Assembly: GCA_041689775.1 (NCBI GenBank)
Contig: JBDNFP010000124.1
Span: 1 to 6,924, forward strand
Direction of reading: 5' to 3'
DNA from: JBDNFP01 sp041689775
GTDB lineage: Bacteria > Bacteroidota > Bacteroidia > Cytophagales > Spirosomataceae
DNA: 6,924 nt
Positions 6,807 to 6,924 of the stretch are shown here, one piece after another. Position 1 is the first letter of the stretch, and every line of letters starts with the position of its first letter. The notes beneath the pieces are model-generated. The model saw only the letters and a list, made by a program, of their open reading frames with translations. It did not search any database and was not told where the DNA came from. The position numbers were made by a program, and so were the translations under genes.

Positions 6807-6924
6807 TTATCCAAAGGAAATGTTTCCTTCGTATTTTAGTTTGAGTGATTCTAGTTCTTTGAAAGCTGCTTGAATAGTCTTGATGTATATTTTCCCTTTT
6901 AGGGCGAAATGGTTGAGTTTCTCG
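6807..6924 (-). CDS. C-terminal end of an unknown protein (partial, enters from right edge)
   Basis: On the minus strand a frame is open from the right edge (first full codon 6923-6921) to a TAA at 6809-6807, giving 38 residues with no start in the window. It begins EKLNHFALKGKIYIK and continues into a lysine- and glutamate-rich amphipathic helix (TIQAAFKELESLKLKYEG), ending NISFG. The composition looks like a folded protein end rather than noise, and a plausible terminator follows 21 bases after the stop. A second minus-strand frame is also open here (stop further left, in 6788-6795) but reads as an unlikely, arginine- and threonine-rich sequence. No family is recognised. The gene would be convergent with tsaD, with a 48-bp gap. 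Confidence 0.45.
   Translation of the reverse strand, partial: EKLNHFALKGKIYIKTIQAAFKELESLKLKYEGNISFG
6814..6829. repeat. 16-bp near-perfect palindrome
   Basis: AAGGAAA at 6814-6820 is mirrored as TTTCCTT at 6823-6829 around a central TG. As RNA this could fold as a 6-bp stem with a 4-base loop. It lies within the last codons of the right-edge frame, and no T-run follows on either strand, so it is not a good terminator. Its role is unknown and it may be chance. Confidence 0.5.

Noticed and set aside
6787..6873. 28-codon plus-strand frame beginning MLRKAVFYPKEMF after tsaD
   Set aside because: It is short, lacks a promoter or ribosome-binding signal, and overlaps the better-supported minus-strand frame ending at 6807.

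Overview
The window looks like chromosomal DNA of a Bacteroidota member, most likely a Cytophagales-type bacterium. Three things suggest this. The large TamB-like protein has the C-terminal signature seen in Bacteroidota. A DUF2147 protein of the usual Bacteroidota type is present. Start codons lack clear Shine-Dalgarno sites, and one TAnnTTTG-type -7 box lies upstream of tsaD. Base composition appears moderate and even. I see no transposase, integrase, phage gene, tRNA, rRNA or CRISPR array.

Layout from left to right. Positions 2-160 (+) hold an open frame entering from the left edge, possibly the end of a membrane protein; it runs through a degenerate 7-bp repeat array. Positions 173-631 (-) encode a secreted DUF2147 protein. 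Positions 702-1100 (+) encode a small lipoprotein with a YbjQ-like 'LGADAL' motif, divergent from DUF2147 across 70 bp. Positions 1102-5685 (-) encode a 1527-residue TamB-family protein whose stop codon is one base from the lipoprotein stop. Positions 5760-6758 (+) encode TsaD, divergent from tamB across 74 bp. Positions 6807-6924 (-) appear to be the end of another gene entering from the right, with a likely shared terminator between it and tsaD.

The genes alternate in strand (+ - + - + -), so no operon of two or more genes is visible. Three of them concern the envelope: the DUF2147 secreted protein, the lipoprotein, and TamB, which is expected to span the periplasm and help move lipid or assemble outer-membrane components. 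TsaD is a cytoplasmic tRNA-modification enzyme. No functional link between TsaD and TamB is evident from sequence; what they share is a short divergent promoter region.

I looked for an undescribed system and did not find a convincing one. The most useful second-look items are the 1-bp tail-to-tail junction with an apparent terminator buried in the tamB coding sequence, the heptamer repeat array inside a possible gene end, and the two edge frames that need flanking sequence.
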